DNA of 64,000 bases from Campylobacter avium LMG 24591 (GCF_002238335.1 NZ_CP022347.1:744001-808000), one strand, 5' to 3'. Positions 49,176-58,864 are shown, numbered from the stretch's first letter. The notes: generated by a model not told the origin, from the letters alone. Translations and numbers: made by a program.

Positions 49176-51086
49176 ATGTCCTTGGTTCAAGTTATAAATG
49201 CAAGCAAAAAATTTGCTAATAAAACAGTCTTAGATAATGTGAGTTTAAGCCTTAATGAAGGAGATAAGGTAGCTATCATAGGCAAAAATGGCGAGGGAAA
49301 ATCCACGCTTTTAAAGGCTATTTATGGAAGCTTGGCCTTGGATTTTGGCTCTATCAATATAAAAAACACAGCCAGCATTGCCATGCTTACTCAGGATATA
49401 AATTTTGATTTAAATTTAAGCGTGCAGGAGGCTTTAAGGCTTTATTTAGACGATATTTTTCAAGCCTTAAAAGAATACAAAAGCCTAAATTTAGAGCTTT
49501 CAAAAAAAGAAAATGATACAAGCTTGCTAAAAGAATTGCAAATATTAAGCGACTTTTTAGAAAGCAAGGAAGCCTGGGATATAGAATACAAGATAAAAAG
49601 AATTTTGCAAGAATTTAAGCTTTATGATCGGGCAAATGACGCTTTAGGCTCTTTGAGCGGGGGCGAGCTAAGAAGACTTGCTTTGTGTGCTATCTTGCTT
49701 AAAAAGCCAGATATTATGCTGCTTGATGAGCCGACAAATCACCTAGATGTGTATATGAGTGCCTTTTTAGAAGAAATGCTTAAAAAAAGCAAATCTTGCA
49801 TTCTTTTCATATCTCACGATAGGTATTTTATAGATAAAATCGCCTCTGCTTGCCTTGAGTTAGAGCAGGGCAAACTTAGCTTTTTTGATGGAAATTACAG
49901 CCTTTATCTTTCGAAAAAGCTTCAAATTTTAGCCGCTTTAAATAAGGCTCACGAAAATATGCTCAAGCTTTTAAAAAGGGAAGAAGAGTGGCTAAGCAGA
50001 GGCGTAAAAGCAAGATTAAAGAGGAATGAGGGCAGGAAAGAACGGTTATTAAAAATGCGTCAAGAGCTAAAAACTAACCCGGCTAAAATATCTCAGCTAA
50101 AAGTGGAGCTAATGAGAGCCAATAACAGTTACAAAGAAAGGCCTGATACAAACCGCAAAAAAATGCTTTTCGAGCTTAAAAACGCTTCCAAAAACATAGC
50201 AAATAAAGTGCTTTTTAAAGACTTTAGCACGAGAATTTTACAAGGAGAAAGAATAGCAGTAGTTGGTAAAAACGGCTGCGGCAAGTCAAGCTTTTTAAAA
50301 ATTTTAATGGGCGAGTTGAATTTAGACACAGGAGAGCTTAAGAGGGGCGATTTTAAGATAGCGTATTTTGAGCAAAGCAAAAGAAATTTAGACCCTAAAC
50401 TAAGCATACTTGAGCTTTTTTGTCCAAATGGCGGCGATACTGTTAATATCAACGGAAAAAACATGCATGTTTATGGTTATTTGAAAAAATTTTTATTTCC
50501 TAAGGAATTTTTAGAACAAAAGATAGGATTTTTAAGTGGCGGAGAAAAGACCAGACTAGCACTAGCCTTGCTTTTTTCGCAAGTTTATGACATTTTGGTG
50601 CTTGATGAACCAACAAATGACTTAGATATAGCCACTATAAATATTTTAGAAGATTATCTTATATCTTATGAAGGCGCTATCTTGCTTGTGTCTCACGATA
50701 GGTATTTTGTAGATAAAATAGCTACAAAGCTTTATGCCTTTGAAAACGAGCGTATAGAAATTTATCACACATCTTACACGCAGTATCTAGAAAATGAGCT
50801 TGATTTTGCCGAGCTAAAGGAATATGTAAAAGATAGCTCAGAGCAAAATTTCAAGCAAAAAAATAATGTAAAATTAAGCTATAAAGAAAATTTGATTTTA
50901 AATCAAAACCCAGAGCTAATTAAGGACTTAGAAAGCAAGATAAAGGACTTAAACGAGCTTTTGTATAATCCTCAAAATTATGAGAATGTAAATTTGCAAG
51001 AAAGCTATAATGAGCTTCAAAAGCTACAAGATGAAGTGGCTAGGCTAGAGGAAGAGTATTTTGAAGTCTTGCAAAAGATAGACTAG
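49176..51086 (+). CDS. ABC-F family ATPase (Uup-like)
   Basis: 636 aa, two ATP-binding cassettes and no membrane domain. First cassette: GKNGEGKSTLLKAI and LSGGELRRLALC; second: GKNGCGKSSFLKIL and LSGGEKTRLALA. Between them is the linker rich in lysine/arginine (WLSRGVKARLKRNEGRKERL), and the end is a coiled coil typical of Uup. ABC-F proteins act at the ribosome or in genome stability. 3' end overlaps the convergent small gene by 4 nt. Confidence 0.9.
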   Translation: MSLVQVINASKKFANKTVLDNVSLSLNEGDKVAIIGKNGEGKSTLLKAIYGSLALDFGSINIKNTASIAMLTQDINFDLNLSVQEALRLYLDDIFQALKEYKSLNLELSKKENDTSLLKELQILSDFLESKEAWDIEYKIKRILQEFKLYDRANDALGSLSGGELRRLALCAILLKKPDIMLLDEPTNHLDVYMSAFLEEMLKKSKSCILFISHDRYFIDKIASACLELEQGKLSFFDGNYSLYLSKKLQILAALNKAHENMLKLLKREEEWLSRGVKARLKRNEGRKERLLKMRQELKTNPAKISQLKVELMRANNSYKERPDTNRKKMLFELKNASKNIANKVLFKDFSTRILQGERIAVVGKNGCGKSSFLKILMGELNLDTGELKRGDFKIAYFEQSKRNLDPKLSILELFCPNGGDTVNINGKNMHVYGYLKKFLFPKEFLEQKIGFLSGGEKTRLALALLFSQVYDILVLDEPTNDLDIATINILEDYLISYEGAILLVSHDRYFVDKIATKLYAFENERIEIYHTSYTQYLENELDFAELKEYVKDSSEQNFKQKNNVKLSYKENLILNQNPELIKDLESKIKDLNELLYNPQNYENVNLQESYNELQKLQDEVARLEEEYFEVLQKID

Positions 51087-51274
51087 GACTTGAAATTCTT
51101 ATCAGCTTTTATTAGTTCGCTAAATTGCTTAGCCAAGATAGAGGCTTTGTCCTTATCCTTTGCTATTTCTTTGATTTTTTTGGTAAATTCATACAGTCTG
51201 TCATCTAAGATATAGTCGTTTATATCGATTTTTTCTCTTTTTATGCTTGGCTTTGTATTGCTTTTCTTAAACAT
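51083..51274 (-). CDS. Small hypothetical protein, charged and helical
   Basis: 63 aa from the ATG at 51274, chosen over an upstream TTG at 51295 because AAGGAG lies 5 nt before the ATG. Lysine- and acid-rich, predicted helical, no membrane segment or known motif. A good RBS and a TATAAAAT on the minus strand at 51296-51303 support a real gene. Function unknown. Confidence 0.65.
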   Translation of the reverse strand: MFKKSNTKPSIKREKIDINDYILDDRLYEFTKKIKEIAKDKDKASILAKQFSELIKADKNFKS

Positions 51275-51295
51275 AGCCTCTCCTTTATTTTTCAA

Positions 51296-51341
51296 ATTTT
51301 ATACAAATCTTGCTTAAATTTTAACGCTCTTTTTATAAAAT
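51296..51341. promoter_or_regulatory. Divergent promoter region, two TATAAAAT-like boxes
   Basis: TATAAAAT on the minus strand (51296-51303) faces the small gene; TATAAAAT on the plus strand (51334-51341) faces the Ste24-like protease gene, whose AAGGA RBS is at 51358-51362. Confidence 0.5.
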
Positions 51342-51368
51342 TAGCTTATTTTATTTTAAGGACCTTTT

Positions 51369-52562
51369 ATGAGTTTGATTGTGATATTGGGACTTTATAC
51401 CTTTGCTTTGCTTTTTATAAGTTTTTGCGAAATATCTTTTTTAAAAAAAGAAAAAAACACACAGGCTGTTATACTTAGCGAAAAAGACTACAAGGAAGCT
51501 ATAGAAATTTCCATAGAGAATAAAAAATTTTCTATCTTTTCCAATCTTTATTCTTTTTTTATAAACATAGCTTGGATTAGCTTTGGTTTTGCCTTTTTAA
51601 AGCAGTATTTTATAAAGGATAATTCCATACTTGAAAATACCTTATTTTTGCTAGCATTTTTTGTGATAGGTGCTTTTTTATCCTTGCCTTTAAGTATATA
51701 CTCAAGTTTTTTTAAGGATAAAAAACAAGGCTTTTCAAATATCACTGTTAAAACCTTTGTGCTTGATTTTATAAAACAACTTGTTTTGCTGCTTATCATA
51801 GGCTTTGCTCTGCTTTATGCTTTATTGTATTGTTATGAGTTTTTGGGCGAATATTGGTGGTTTTACGCCTTTTTGATAGCCTTTTTCGTAGCCTTGCTTG
51901 CTAATGTTATTTATCCTATCATCATAGTTCCTATGTTTAATAAAATGCAAAAGATAGAGGATGAGAGTTTGTTAGCTGAAATTTCAGCTCTTATGCAAAA
52001 ATGTGGATTTTCTTCAAATGGAATTTACAGCATAGACGCAAGCAAGAGGGACAAGCGTTTAAATGCTTATTTTGGAGGCTTGTTTAAAAGCAAAAGGGTT
52101 GTGCTTTTTGATACCTTATTAAAGGCCTTAAATACTAAAGAATTATTGGCTGTTTTAGGACACGAACTTGGGCATTTCGTGCATAAAGATATACTGAAAT
52201 TACTAGCTCTTTCGGCCTTGATTTATTTTTCAATCTTTTTCATCTTTGCGCACCTGCCGCTTGCTTTTTACGAGCAAAGTTCCTTGCTTGATGTGAATGC
52301 TGGAGTTTTTGCGCTTATTTTTATATTAGGAGAGCTTGTAGTCTTTATTTTGTCTCCTTTTTTAAATGCCTTAAGCAGGTTTAATGAATTTAAGGCTGAT
52401 ATGCACGGAGCAAAACTTACCTCAAAGGATGATATGAAAAATGCACTCATTTGCTTGGCAAAAGAAAATAAAGCCTTTGTAAAAAATAGCAAAATTTACA
52501 CCTTTTTTCATCTTAGCCACCCAAGCATTAGCGATAGGATTAAAGCCTTAGATGAAAGTTAA
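51369..52562 (+). CDS. M48-family (Ste24/CAAX prenyl protease-like) membrane metalloprotease
   Basis: 397 aa. About seven membrane helices; zinc motif HELGH at 265-269 (LGHELGHFVHKD) and a second ligand region FNEFKADMHGAKLT (EFKAD). In bacteria these act on membrane proteins at the inner membrane; substrates are unknown here. The C terminus carries HLSHPSISDRIKAL, the usual family ending. Overlaps prmC by 11 nt. Confidence 0.9.
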   Translation: MSLIVILGLYTFALLFISFCEISFLKKEKNTQAVILSEKDYKEAIEISIENKKFSIFSNLYSFFINIAWISFGFAFLKQYFIKDNSILENTLFLLAFFVIGAFLSLPLSIYSSFFKDKKQGFSNITVKTFVLDFIKQLVLLLIIGFALLYALLYCYEFLGEYWWFYAFLIAFFVALLANVIYPIIIVPMFNKMQKIEDESLLAEISALMQKCGFSSNGIYSIDASKRDKRLNAYFGGLFKSKRVVLFDTLLKALNTKELLAVLGHELGHFVHKDILKLLALSALIYFSIFFIFAHLPLAFYEQSSLLDVNAGVFALIFILGELVVFILSPFLNALSRFNEFKADMHGAKLTSKDDMKNALICLAKENKAFVKNSKIYTFFHLSHPSISDRIKALDES

Positions 52563-53346
52563 AGACGCTTTAGAGGAGATTAAAAAAAACGATAAAAGCT
52601 TGCAAAATGAGCTTGTTTTTATACTTTGTGAATGCTTAAGCAAAGATAAGGCCTGGTTGTATTTAAATTTAGATTATGACTTTGATGAAAGCTTTTATCG
52701 CACTTGTCTTGATAAATTTTTAAAGGATAAATTGGCCTTTGAGTATATTTTTAATAAAGTTTCATTTTATGGCCTTGATTTTAAGATAGAAGAAGGTGTG
52801 TTAATACCTCGCTTTGATAGCGAAATTTTGTTAAATTTATGCCTTAAAGAACTTTGCGTAAATTCTTATAAAAATATCTTAGAAATTGGCTTTGGAAGCG
52901 GGGTTTTAAGCATTGTTCTAGCCTTAAAACTTGCCTTAAAAATCAGTGCTTGCGACATAAATGAAAAGGCTTTACATGTGGCCTTGCAAAATGCCAAGCT
53001 TCATAAGGTTGAGCATTTGCTTGATTTTAAGCTTAGCTCTTATGATAAGCTTAACTGTGAGTATGATTTTATCTTTTCAAATCCGCCATACATAGCAAGT
53101 ACATATCCTCTTGATGCTTATGTGAAAAATGAACCAAGCTCAGCCTTAATAGGAGGCGATAAGGGTTATGAGTTCTTGCACAATTTGATAAGTTTTGCAA
53201 AAGAAAGAAAGGCTAAATGTTTGGCCTGTGAATTTGGCTATGATCAAAAAGAAATTTTAGAAGATATTTTAAAACAAAATGGTTTTAAAGCTACTTTTTA
53301 TAAAGATTTGCAAGGTTACGATAGGGCTTTTATTGCTTTTTCTTAA
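52552..53346 (+). CDS. prmC: Release factor glutamine methyltransferase
   Basis: 264 aa. Methylates the GGQ glutamine of RF1 and RF2. SAM-binding LEIGFGSGVLSIVLAL and the substrate-glutamine motif NPPY at 177-180 are intact, as is LIPRFDSEILL of the N-terminal part. Also called HemK. Starts inside the upstream protease gene. Confidence 0.94.
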   Translation: MKVKDALEEIKKNDKSLQNELVFILCECLSKDKAWLYLNLDYDFDESFYRTCLDKFLKDKLAFEYIFNKVSFYGLDFKIEEGVLIPRFDSEILLNLCLKELCVNSYKNILEIGFGSGVLSIVLALKLALKISACDINEKALHVALQNAKLHKVEHLLDFKLSSYDKLNCEYDFIFSNPPYIASTYPLDAYVKNEPSSALIGGDKGYEFLHNLISFAKERKAKCLACEFGYDQKEILEDILKQNGFKATFYKDLQGYDRAFIAFS

Positions 53347-53386
53347 GTTAAATTTTGTTATATTCTAAATTTTTAAGGGGTTGATT

Positions 53387-54913
53387 TTGTTTTTACAGTT
53401 TGATTTTACTTATACGAGTGATAATGATTTTTTTGAATACTTGCTTAGATACTACGCTAAGGATTATGAATACAGCTTGCAAAGAGAGGCTGATAATATA
53501 ATGCTTAAGGTAAGAGCTAGCGAGGCCGAGTTAGCAAGCTTTTGTGATAATTTTAATTTTATGGCAAATTCTTTATTTTTGCAAGGCTTTGATGTTAAGG
53601 CTGTTGAGGGCGAGTTTGAGCCTAGCAAAGAAAGCGATAAAGACTTTGTTAAGATGGATTTTCTAACGCAAAAAAATAGCGAGGCTTACAGGCAAAACCA
53701 AGACTTGCTAGACAACGAATGGGGCGTTTTTGTAAATGATTTATTATCCTTTGATGAAAAAGAGTATAAAAAGATAGAAAAATCAAATTTCACAGAGCTT
53801 TTAACGCAAAGCATAAGCAGCTTAAAAAGCGGTGCTTGTATTTTTATTAAAAATCATTTAGGACTTTATAAAATTTCTATTTTTGATAATCAAAATTTAC
53901 ATGATTTTTTAATGCCAAGTGATGTAAAGGCCTTAAAAACAGCTTTTGTGGCTTCTAATGAGAATTTAAAACTCCTAGCAAGCCTTGAAAAACCGCTTGT
54001 AAGATTAAAATTTTCTCAACCTTTTAGACAAAAATACGGACCCAAAAGTACCTTTTTTCCTGTTAAATTTGCTAACAATTTATTTTTATTTGCCTTGGGT
54101 CTTGAGCTTTTTAAAGACGATATTAAATTTTTAAGCTTTCAAAAACTTGAGCATTTTGCCGATGATTTTGAGGTTTTTGAGGAGAGCAAAAGGCTTGTTG
54201 TTGTAAGCGGCCTTGACTTTATCAACTCAAAAGCAAGAGATTTGATACTTAGCAAAGATGATAAAAACATGGCTAAGCTTTCATACATACTAAGCTCGTT
54301 TAAAGAAGATGCTCTTGTGCTAGAGCTTAGCAAGGAACATGATGACATTTTACTGATAGATAAGGAGATAAACATCCTAAATCTTTCCCTGCCAAGTTCT
54401 TTTAAAGAGCTTTATCAAGAGCTGTGTAGAGATGACACAGGCAAAAGACTTTTAAATAATTTTAAAAAAGAATTTGATGTTTTAGACGCAGATATCAAGG
54501 CTAAAAACAACTTTTTTTCTTTATTTGGCATAGTTGGTATGGTGCTTGGGCTTGATACTAACACGCATGAGGCTGCGAAAAAGCTTATAGAACTTTGCGA
54601 TACTAGCAGATTGGAACGCGGAGTTAGGATAGATTTTAAGCTAAAAGAGAATTCTAAGGATTTTGATTACATAAAAACCGTTCGTTCTGTGATGAGTTTT
54701 ATGTTGGCAGGAGTATCTAAAAACGACATAGCGTACGGGCTTATAGAAAGCTTGGCTTATTTTTTAAGAGATACTTATGATGAATTAAGACAAAAAGCAC
54801 AAGTAAAGATAGCTATAATAAGCGGTTCTTTGTTTGAAAGCAGGTCTTTAACAAGGCTTTGTATAAAACACTTAAGAGATATAAAACTTAGCAATGTTGC
54901 CTTGCGGGTTTAA
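53387..54913 (+). CDS. Degenerate HypF-like paralogue, function unknown
   Basis: 508 aa from the TTG at 53387 (AAGGGG 6 nt upstream; the TTG at 53381 has no spacing). No characterised family by simple motifs, but blocks match HypF encoded just downstream, in the same order: SSLKSGACIFIKNHLGLY (about 143) with HypF ALKEGKILAIKGIGGFH; NLKLLASLEKPLVRLKF (about 192) with EAKLLCSKEAPIVLLKA; FALGLELFKDDIKFLS (about 235) with LALGSELKNEFVIA; SLFGIVGMVLGLD (about 378) with SLGRIIDAFGSIAFD; IISGSLFESRSLT (about 478) with VLCGGVFQNKTLL. The N terminus is acylphosphatase-like in pattern but lacks GVGFRPF; zinc-finger CxxC pairs and HHxxH are missing. Probably non-catalytic. Overlaps hypF by 20 nt. The homology is inferred by eye. 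Confidence 0.7.
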   Translation: MFLQFDFTYTSDNDFFEYLLRYYAKDYEYSLQREADNIMLKVRASEAELASFCDNFNFMANSLFLQGFDVKAVEGEFEPSKESDKDFVKMDFLTQKNSEAYRQNQDLLDNEWGVFVNDLLSFDEKEYKKIEKSNFTELLTQSISSLKSGACIFIKNHLGLYKISIFDNQNLHDFLMPSDVKALKTAFVASNENLKLLASLEKPLVRLKFSQPFRQKYGPKSTFFPVKFANNLFLFALGLELFKDDIKFLSFQKLEHFADDFEVFEESKRLVVVSGLDFINSKARDLILSKDDKNMAKLSYILSSFKEDALVLELSKEHDDILLIDKEINILNLSLPSSFKELYQELCRDDTGKRLLNNFKKEFDVLDADIKAKNNFFSLFGIVGMVLGLDTNTHEAAKKLIELCDTSRLERGVRIDFKLKENSKDFDYIKTVRSVMSFMLAGVSKNDIAYGLIESLAYFLRDTYDELRQKAQVKIAIISGSLFESRSLTRLCIKHLRDIKLSNVALRV

Positions 54914-57092
54914 GATAGAGCTTTGCGGCCTAGTTCAAGGGGTTGGCTTTAGACCCTTTGTTTATAATTTAGCAAAAAAACATAAGCTAAATGGCGAGGT
55001 GTATAACGACAGCAAAGGCGTAGTTATCATACTTGCATGCGAGGAAAAGGAACTTGAGCTTTTTATAAAAGATTTAAGAAATTACAAGCCTAAGCTAGCA
55101 AGAATAGATAAGCTAGAATTTACAAGGCTAGAAAATTTAGACTACAAAGACTTTAAGATTACACCATCCAAGATAAATTTAAAAACTTCGGCCATCTTAA
55201 GCGATTATGCTTTATGTAAGGACTGCAAGCAGGAATTTTACGACAGCACAAATCCTCGTTTTAAGTATCCTTTCATAACTTGCACGCACTGCGGGGTAAG
55301 ATTTTCTATAATCAAAAGTCTTCCTTACGATAGAGCGAACACAAGCATGAGTGCTTTTAATATGTGCGAGTTTTGCAAACAAGAATACCAAAATCCATCA
55401 AACCGCCGCTTTCACGCACAGCCTCTATCTTGTCCTAAGTGCAAGATAAGCATTTACCTTAAAGATAAGGCTAAACAAGTGCTTTGTGAAGATAAGCAGG
55501 CCATAAGAAGCTGTGCCAAGGCTTTAAAGGAGGGCAAAATTTTAGCCATTAAAGGCATTGGCGGCTTTCATTTGGTTTGCGACGCCTTAAACAAAGAAGC
55601 TATAAAGGAATTAAGACTTAGAAAAAAAAGAGCCAAAAAGCCTCTAGCCATAATGTGTAAAAATTTGGATGAGGCCTTAAAGCTAGCCTTTATAGATGAG
55701 GATGAGGCGAAGCTGCTTTGCTCAAAGGAAGCTCCTATAGTCCTTTTAAAGGCTAAACAATGCCTTGAGCAAATAGCTTTTGAGAGTGATAAAATAGGCA
55801 TTATGCTAGCTTACAGCCCGCTTCATTTGCTTTTATTTGAGTATTTTCAAAACCCAATAGTAGCCACAAGTGCTAACATAAGCACAGAAAGCATTTTGTA
55901 TAAAGAGGATGATTTGCTTTCTAAGCTTGGCGATGTTTTTGATTTATATTTAGACTATGATAGAGAGATAATAAACCCAAGCGATGATAGTATAGCTCAA
56001 ATTTTTGATAAAAAGCCTATGTATTTACGCACCTCAAGGGGCAAAAGGCCGCAGTACATAAAGCTAGATAAGGAATTTAAAACGGCAAATGCCCTAGCTT
56101 TAGGCTCAGAGCTTAAAAATGAATTTGTTATAGCCTATGATGATAAGCTTTTGCTCTCTCCTTATTTGGGGGATATGAAAAGCTTGGCTGTGCAAGAGAG
56201 AATGAAAATTTTGCTTGATTTTTTTAAAAAAACTTACGATCTTAGCTTTGATTTTATCTTAGCTGATAAACATCCACATTTTGCATATGCTAAGAATTTC
56301 AAGCCAAATTTATTTATACAGCACCACTACGCACATCTTTGCGCCGTGCTTTTTGAGCATAAAATTTATGATGCTGTTGTAGCCTTTTGCTTTGATGGCA
56401 CCGGCTATGGAGATGATAAAAAAATTTGGGGTGGCGAAATTTTAAAGGCGTCTTTGAAAGAGTATGAAAGAGTAGGGCATTTTACAGAATTTAAGCTTAT
56501 AAATGCTGATATTAAAAATATACAAAATTTGGCTCTAGCCCTTATATTTAAGTGGAATTTGCAAGATGAGGCTGCTTATTTTTTGCAAAAAATAGAGGCG
56601 AAAAAACTTAGAAATTTAGAAAAAATTTACAAGCTTTCTAGCCTTTATACCACATCTTTAGGCCGAATTATTGATGCTTTTGGTAGTATAGCCTTTGATA
56701 TAGATGTGCTTGATTTTGAAGCACAGATTGGTCTTTTGATGGAAAATTACTATGATATTAATCTAAATTATAGCTATGAATTTGAGATAAAAAGTGGTGA
56801 AATTTGCTTTAAAAACGCCTTTAAAGCGGCCTTAAAAGATGATAAAAGGCATGTTAGCACCGGGCTTTTAAACGCCATAGCAAATTTGATAATCACTTAC
56901 TCAGCACAGCACAAACACACGCAAAACAAAGACATAGTCCTATGCGGCGGCGTTTTTCAAAACAAAACCTTGCTTAATATATTAAAAAGTAAGAATTTTA
57001 GCTTCAAAACAGGCTTTGAATTTCCGGTAAATGATAGCTCGATAGCCCTTGGTCAAATGGCACACTTTTTATACAAGCTAAATGATACATAG
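54894..57092 (+). CDS. hypF: Hydrogenase maturation carbamoyltransferase HypF
   Basis: 732 aa, near full length. Makes the cyanide ligands of [NiFe]-hydrogenase from carbamoyl phosphate with HypE. Acylphosphatase domain with GLVQGVGFRPF (12-22), two zinc-finger units (CKDCKQEF, CTHCGVRF, CEFCKQEY, CPKCK), YrdC-like domain (about 205-375, IKGIGGFHLVCDA) and Kae1-like domain with HHYAHLCAVLFEH (about 477), DGTGYGDDKKIWGGE and VLCGGVFQNKTLL. ATG at 54894 inside the upstream gene. hypB, C, D, E and A are not in the window. Confidence 0.95.
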   Translation: MLPCGFKIELCGLVQGVGFRPFVYNLAKKHKLNGEVYNDSKGVVIILACEEKELELFIKDLRNYKPKLARIDKLEFTRLENLDYKDFKITPSKINLKTSAILSDYALCKDCKQEFYDSTNPRFKYPFITCTHCGVRFSIIKSLPYDRANTSMSAFNMCEFCKQEYQNPSNRRFHAQPLSCPKCKISIYLKDKAKQVLCEDKQAIRSCAKALKEGKILAIKGIGGFHLVCDALNKEAIKELRLRKKRAKKPLAIMCKNLDEALKLAFIDEDEAKLLCSKEAPIVLLKAKQCLEQIAFESDKIGIMLAYSPLHLLLFEYFQNPIVATSANISTESILYKEDDLLSKLGDVFDLYLDYDREIINPSDDSIAQIFDKKPMYLRTSRGKRPQYIKLDKEFKTANALALGSELKNEFVIAYDDKLLLSPYLGDMKSLAVQERMKILLDFFKKTYDLSFDFILADKHPHFAYAKNFKPNLFIQHHYAHLCAVLFEHKIYDAVVAFCFDGTGYGDDKKIWGGEILKASLKEYERVGHFTEFKLINADIKNIQNLALALIFKWNLQDEAAYFLQKIEAKKLRNLEKIYKLSSLYTTSLGRIIDAFGSIAFDIDVLDFEAQIGLLMENYYDINLNYSYEFEIKSGEICFKNAFKAALKDDKRHVSTGLLNAIANLIITYSAQHKHTQNKDIVLCGGVFQNKTLLNILKSKNFSFKTGFEFPVNDSSIALGQMAHFLYKLNDT

Positions 57093-57140
57093 GCTTTTGG
57101 CACCATACTTTTTCATCATTTAAGCTTATAAGAAGCAAAT

Positions 57141-57638
57141 TTATTTCACAGCTTCTAGCCCAACTATCCTTGCCTTGCCGTTTAAAATTTTTGCTACTAC
57201 TATGATTTTTTCACTTAAAAGTCTTTTTTCAAGCTCTAAGGCCCTTTCTTTTGTGGCAAAGTATTTATCTATGTATTTTAATTCTAAATTTAAGCCATAA
57301 GTCCTTTTTGCTTCTATGAAAAGTCCTTCTTTTGGTTTTTCGTTTTCATAAAGCTTATCAAAGCTGTAAAGCCCGTTTTGCTCTTCTTTCAAGCTTATGT
57401 AAAAGCTTTCTTTTTCATTAGAAAATTTAGAAAAAGAGCTTCCATAGTCTTTAGTCTTTAAATTTATATCATAATTAAGCCTTACATAATGTCCTGCAAG
57501 CAAATCCCTAGGATCAAAGCCACTTGCTAAAAGCCTCACTTCCTTTCCTAAAAATACAGGTAAAAAAGCCGAGACAAACATCAAGGCTATTATGATAAAT
57601 TGTGCGGCAAAGATAAAGGCAAGGTTTTTATTTTTCAT
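57141..57638 (-). CDS. GDYXXLXY-domain membrane-anchored protein
   Basis: 165 aa. One N-terminal helix (about 8-28), then a periplasmic domain with LLAGHYVRLNYD, which matches the GDYXXLXY motif except that the first aspartate is histidine. Proteins of this family are usually encoded next to DUF2157 proteins, as here (11-nt overlap with the upstream gene). Function unknown. An untranslated 48-nt gap separates its stop from hypF. Confidence 0.8.
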   Translation of the reverse strand: MKNKNLAFIFAAQFIIIALMFVSAFLPVFLGKEVRLLASGFDPRDLLAGHYVRLNYDINLKTKDYGSSFSKFSNEKESFYISLKEEQNGLYSFDKLYENEKPKEGLFIEAKRTYGLNLELKYIDKYFATKERALELEKRLLSEKIIVVAKILNGKARIVGLEAVK

Positions 57639-58797
57639 TTTTGTTCCTTATAAAAAATCCTATTAAAAGTATAAAAATAGCAAAGATAGTAAAGTATATA
57701 GAGCTTTTTAGCAAATTATCCACATCTACAAAATTTATAAAAGCCACCGCAAAAACAGCGAAAAGTCCTAGATAAATTTTAGAGCTTTTAAGCAAATAAA
57801 GCCCAAGGGCTAGGCTTAGCATAGAAAAATAAAAGCTAACTATGTCAAATTCATATTTTGCATAAGCAAAGGATGTTATAAGGTCTGCAAAATATATAGC
57901 ACAGATTAAAAAGGCTATGAAAAATCTTTTAAGATATAAGTTTAAGATAAGAAGCAAGATTAATACCGCACTATATATATTAAAGAAAAAGCTATATTGT
58001 AAAAAAAACATTTCATTTATATTAAAACTATAGAATAAAAAGAGGCATATAAGGGTAAAATATGATAGATTGTAGTAATTCCTAGCCCTTATAGCTATGA
58101 AACATATAGGCACATACCAAGTAAGAAAGCCTAGTAAAAAGTCATAATTATAAAACTTAAATCCAAGGCTTAAAAAATTCACATAAGAGTATAAAAAGAT
58201 GAAATTTAAAAAGGCTAGTATTTTAGAAGCTGTTAAAAACTGTATCAAAAAGCCTAAAATTAAAAATATCACAAAAAAATGAGCCACAAGGCCATCAAAA
58301 CTTTCAATGCCCAAAGCAAAGGCAATATAAGCAAGTATATAGCTTTGCATAAAGAGCCAAAAAGAGTTAAAATGAGAGGCTAAAACCAGGGCACAAAGGG
58401 CTGCTAATAGCAGGGCAAAAGAAGTATTATCCCCTAGATGATAAAGCTGGGATAAAAGAGCCATATTTGCTAGTAGTGCAAAGATGCTAAAAAAGGCAAA
58501 GGCAATTTTTAAATTTTCATTTTTTAAAACCAAACTTAAAACTTGTGTTAGCAGTAAGAGTGCTAGCAAAAAGATAGTTTGCAAGGCTCTTGATAAATCT
58601 TGCCAATTATAAGCTACTAAACAAAGCAAAGAAAGTCCTAAAAATAAAAAGCCAAGCAAGATGGCAAGATATGAGGCATTATCACTTTTAAATTCATAAT
58701 GCTTTTTTATCTTTTCAAAATCTTCTTTGTTTATAAGCTCTTTTGAGTATAAAAACTCAAGCTCTTTTTTTATAATAGCTTTTTTTAAATTAAACAC
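57628..58797 (-). CDS. DUF2157 polytopic membrane protein
   Basis: 389 aa. Short cytoplasmic N terminus with a helical DUF2157-type segment (ELINKEDFEKIKKHYEF, about 20-36) then about eleven hydrophobic helices. Pairs with the GDYXXLXY gene downstream. No enzymatic residues recognised; function unknown. GTG start at 58797 with AAGG 8 nt upstream. Confidence 0.8.
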   Translation of the reverse strand: MFNLKKAIIKKELEFLYSKELINKEDFEKIKKHYEFKSDNASYLAILLGFLFLGLSLLCLVAYNWQDLSRALQTIFLLALLLLTQVLSLVLKNENLKIAFAFFSIFALLANMALLSQLYHLGDNTSFALLLAALCALVLASHFNSFWLFMQSYILAYIAFALGIESFDGLVAHFFVIFLILGFLIQFLTASKILAFLNFIFLYSYVNFLSLGFKFYNYDFLLGFLTWYVPICFIAIRARNYYNLSYFTLICLFLFYSFNINEMFFLQYSFFFNIYSAVLILLLILNLYLKRFFIAFLICAIYFADLITSFAYAKYEFDIVSFYFSMLSLALGLYLLKSSKIYLGLFAVFAVAFINFVDVDNLLKSSIYFTIFAIFILLIGFFIRNKNEK

Positions 58798-58858
58798 AAT
58801 GAAGCCTTTTTTATGTTATAAAAATCTCATTATATCCAAATGTTCGTAAATATTTAAG

Positions 58859-58864
58859 TAAAAT
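58859..58864 (+). promoter_or_regulatory. Possible -10 box for rpsL-rpsG-fusA
   Basis: TAAAAT, 56 nt before the rpsL GTG, in the 122-nt gap between divergent genes. Other AT-rich candidates lie closer, so this is tentative. Confidence 0.35.
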
